Of a DNA stretch of 5,173 nt, positions 3,705 to 5,173 are shown piece by piece. Every line of letters begins with the position of its first letter. Positions within the stretch are counted from its first letter, which is position 1. This stretch comes from Clostridiales bacterium (GTDB lineage Bacteria > Bacillota > Clostridia > Oscillospirales > Oscillospiraceae), in the NCBI GenBank assembly GCA_020861055.1, contig JAJBTD010000167.1, positions 1-5,173 on the forward strand, written 5' to 3'. The position numbers were made by a program, and so were the translations under genes. The notes under the pieces were generated by a model. It had not been told where the DNA came from, did not search any database, and saw only the letters and a program-made list of their open reading frames with translations.

Positions 3705-5144
3705 TCACTCGCTCAGCACCGTTCCGTCCGCCAGGGTGACGGTGTAGCCATTGTAGTTGATGGTGCCGTTGTTGGTCAGGCTGGTGACGGTGCAGTCCCC
3801 GGTCAGGGTCCAGGTGCAGCCGGACTCCACGGTGATGACGGCGTTATTCTCCACGGCGTCGCCGCCCTCCTCGTTCTCCACGATGTTCACCGTGCCGGTA
3901 AAGTCGGAGCCGCCCGTCAGCGTCATCTCCAGGGTGGAGATGGTGTCCACCACAATGGCCCCCTCCAACGTCTGGCCGTCGGCGGTGAACTCCACCTGGG
4001 CCCCGTTGGAGCCTGCGCTGCCCCAGCCGTGGCTGGCGCTGTTGCCGGTGATGGTCATCAGGTTGCCGTCGCTCTCGTTGTTCACGATGGTCACGCCGGA
4101 CAGGGTCAGAACGCAGTGGGTATTGGTGACATAGAACACGTCCCCGTTGTTGCTGGTCAGGGTGCCCCCGGTCATGGAGAAGGTGGAGGTGCCCACCTCG
4201 GCGTCGCCGGACATGGACTGGTAGATCATGACGGAGTGGACGTTCTCATCGGAGCTGGTGCCCTGGGTGTCGCTCATGTTGCCGTACACGTCGCAGTCGG
4301 TGAGGGCGATGGAGTTCTCCCCCTCGATGACCAGAGCCTCGGAGCTGTTGGCGGTCAGGGTGGCGTTGCTCACCGTGATGTCCGCCGTGGAGTAGACCGC
4401 CGGGGAGTTGTAGCCGTTGGTGGTATAGGTCCCCCCGTCCACGTTCACCGTGCCGCCGCCCCGGTCGGAGCGGATGGCGGCGGAGGAGCTGCCGGAGGTC
4501 TCCACCGTCAGGTCAGAGGCGACAGTGGCGCCGCCGCCGGTGGTCTGGATGCCGCCGGAGTTGTCGGCGGTGGTGGTGATGACAGAGTCGGAGATGGTCA
4601 CGGTGGTCCCCTCCCCGTAGCTGAACACGCCGTTGCCGTTCTGGGCGGAGGAGGTGACTGTGGCGTTGGTGATGGTCACGTCCGCCCCGTCGGTGGCCAG
4701 CAGGGCGGCGTTCATGCCATAGAAATCGCCGGTCTCGGTGTTGGAGGTGGCCCCGGCGGACTTATCCACCGTGATGCCGTCCAGGGTGACGGTGGCCCCG
4801 TCCACCCGGAGGGCGTTCTCGTCGTCCCCGGTAGAGGTATATGTCCCGCCGGAGTAGTCCCCGTCCTCGTCGATGGTGTTGGCGGCGGTGCCCTGCTCCA
4901 CCTCGCTGGAGCCGCCGAAGCTGCCGCCCATATCGCCGCCGCCCATGCCGCCGGTCAGAGACAGCACAGTGACGGAGGACACCGCCCCGTCCGCGTCGTA
5001 CTCGATTTGCAGGATATCGTCCACTGCCAGGTCGGAGACGCTTCCCGTCTCCCCGTCGGCCAGGGTGATCGTCACGTCGGTCAAATCCAGGGTCAGGGTC
5101 TCGTCCCCGGCAGTAAAGCAGCTTCCGCCGAATCCGCCGCCCAA
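3705..5144 (-). CDS. Secreted-type parallel beta-helix protein (adhesin/pectate-lyase-like fold), N-terminus missing
   Basis: The readable part is 479 residues. A Gly-rich start (GGGFGGSCFTAG) is followed by a small beta domain (about 11-62, ending SSVTVLSLTGG), a Gly/Met hinge (GGMGGGDMGGSFGG, 65-78), and a long run of short beta-strand repeats from about 85 to 420, with rungs such as ATVTLDGITV, ADVTITNATVTS, TTVTISDSVITT, ADITVSNATLTA and CVLTLSGVTI. A closing cap runs from about 435 to the end (ITVESGCTWTLTGD, NNGTINYNGYTV). This pattern fits a right-handed parallel beta-helix as in surface adhesins and polysaccharide lyases; I see no catalytic motif. By my count there is only 1 Lys and 3 Arg. 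No sorting motif or anchor is present at the C-terminus. The listed start is a TTG right after a TGA stop, with no ribosome site and no signal peptide, so it is not a credible start: the real gene begins beyond the window and is either disrupted or misread at the edge. Confidence 0.8.
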   Translation of the reverse strand: MGGGFGGSCFTAGDETLTLDLTDVTITLADGETGSVSDLAVDDILQIEYDADGAVSSVTVLSLTGGMGGGDMGGSFGGSSEVEQGTAANTIDEDGDYSGGTYTSTGDDENALRVDGATVTLDGITVDKSAGATSNTETGDFYGMNAALLATDGADVTITNATVTSSAQNGNGVFSYGEGTTVTISDSVITTTADNSGGIQTTGGGATVASDLTVETSGSSSAAIRSDRGGGTVNVDGGTYTTNGYNSPAVYSTADITVSNATLTANSSEALVIEGENSIALTDCDVYGNMSDTQGTSSDENVHSVMIYQSMSGDAEVGTSTFSMTGGTLTSNNGDVFYVTNTHCVLTLSGVTIVNNESDGNLMTITGNSASHGWGSAGSNGAQVEFTADGQTLEGAIVVDTISTLEMTLTGGSDFTGTVNIVENEEGGDAVENNAVITVESGCTWTLTGDCTVTSLTNNGTINYNGYTVTLADGTVLSE

Positions 5145-5173
5145 TCAACCGCCGGACATTCAGCCGCCCTTGC
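5145..5173 (-). pseudogene. Upstream continuation of the beta-helix gene broken by two in-frame TGA codons
   Basis: In the frame of the beta-helix gene the edge reads AAG GGC GGC TGA ATG TCC GGC GGT TGA, then TTG GGC GGC GGA. Either side of each TGA (5160-5162 and 5145-5147) still codes the Gly/Met/Ser-rich linker expected in this family, so the frame seems to continue. TGA is a true stop for at least five other genes here, so recoding is unlikely. Two nonsense changes, or errors at a sequence end, explain it better. Confidence 0.5.

Noticed and set aside
3239..3739. Small open frames over the repeat block (3239-3433 and 3554-3739 on +, 3232-3486 on -), two sharing the peptide GACCSPSVSFADSS
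   Set aside because: The shared peptide comes from the duplicated palindrome itself; there are no ribosome sites, and the frames end at random points within the repeats.
5142..5173. Selenocysteine or UGA-as-glycine/tryptophan recoding in the beta-helix gene
   Set aside because: TGA is the normal stop of the sigma, two-helix, zinc-ribbon, DUF3892-like and beta-helix genes here; no clear SECIS-like hairpin was recognised, and a Sec pair in a Gly linker makes little sense.

Overview
The window looks like chromosomal DNA from a GC-rich gut Clostridia, most likely Oscillospiraceae (the Flavonifractor, Oscillibacter, Lawsonibacter type). This is inferred from the GC-rich coding, purine-rich Shine-Dalgarno sites, ECF sigma factor, DUF4867 protein, Gly/Thr/Asp-rich beta-helix surface protein and characteristic CTCCCTC/GAGGGAG palindromic repeats. 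No phage, plasmid or transposase gene is visible.

Layout. (1) 1-140: the 3' end of glmS on +, followed by a strong intrinsic terminator (205-248). (2) 258-881: a DUF4867 cupin-like gene on -, convergent with glmS, with its own sigma-A promoter (-35 at 970-975, -10 at 947-952). (3) 1084-2853: a compact three-gene + operon: an ECF sigma factor, a two-helix membrane protein, and a membrane protein with a PLDc_N-like front end, a double zinc ribbon and a very acidic outer domain. The genes overlap by 17 and 28 nt and each has a good ribosome binding site. A sequence resembling an ECF promoter (GGAACC, 16 nt, CGTATGA) lies just upstream, so the operon probably drives itself. (4) 2865-2905: a 15-bp hairpin terminator shared with the convergent small gene at 2907-3173 (DUF3892-like, 88 aa), which has a near-consensus sigma-A promoter. 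(5) 3240-3704: a gene-free stretch made of two diverged copies of a palindromic, MITE-like intergenic repeat. (6) 3705-5144: a secreted-type right-handed beta-helix protein on -. Its N-terminus runs off the window and appears to be interrupted by two in-frame TGA codons in a glycine-rich stretch at the very edge.

The best candidate for an undescribed system is the operon at 1018-2905. It reads as a self-activating ECF sigma regulon whose membrane partners carry no recognised anti-sigma domain, so the zinc-ribbon protein and/or the two-helix protein are candidate sensor/anti-sigma components. That role is an inference from gene order and architecture only. The repeat block and the interrupted beta-helix gene are the next most interesting items.
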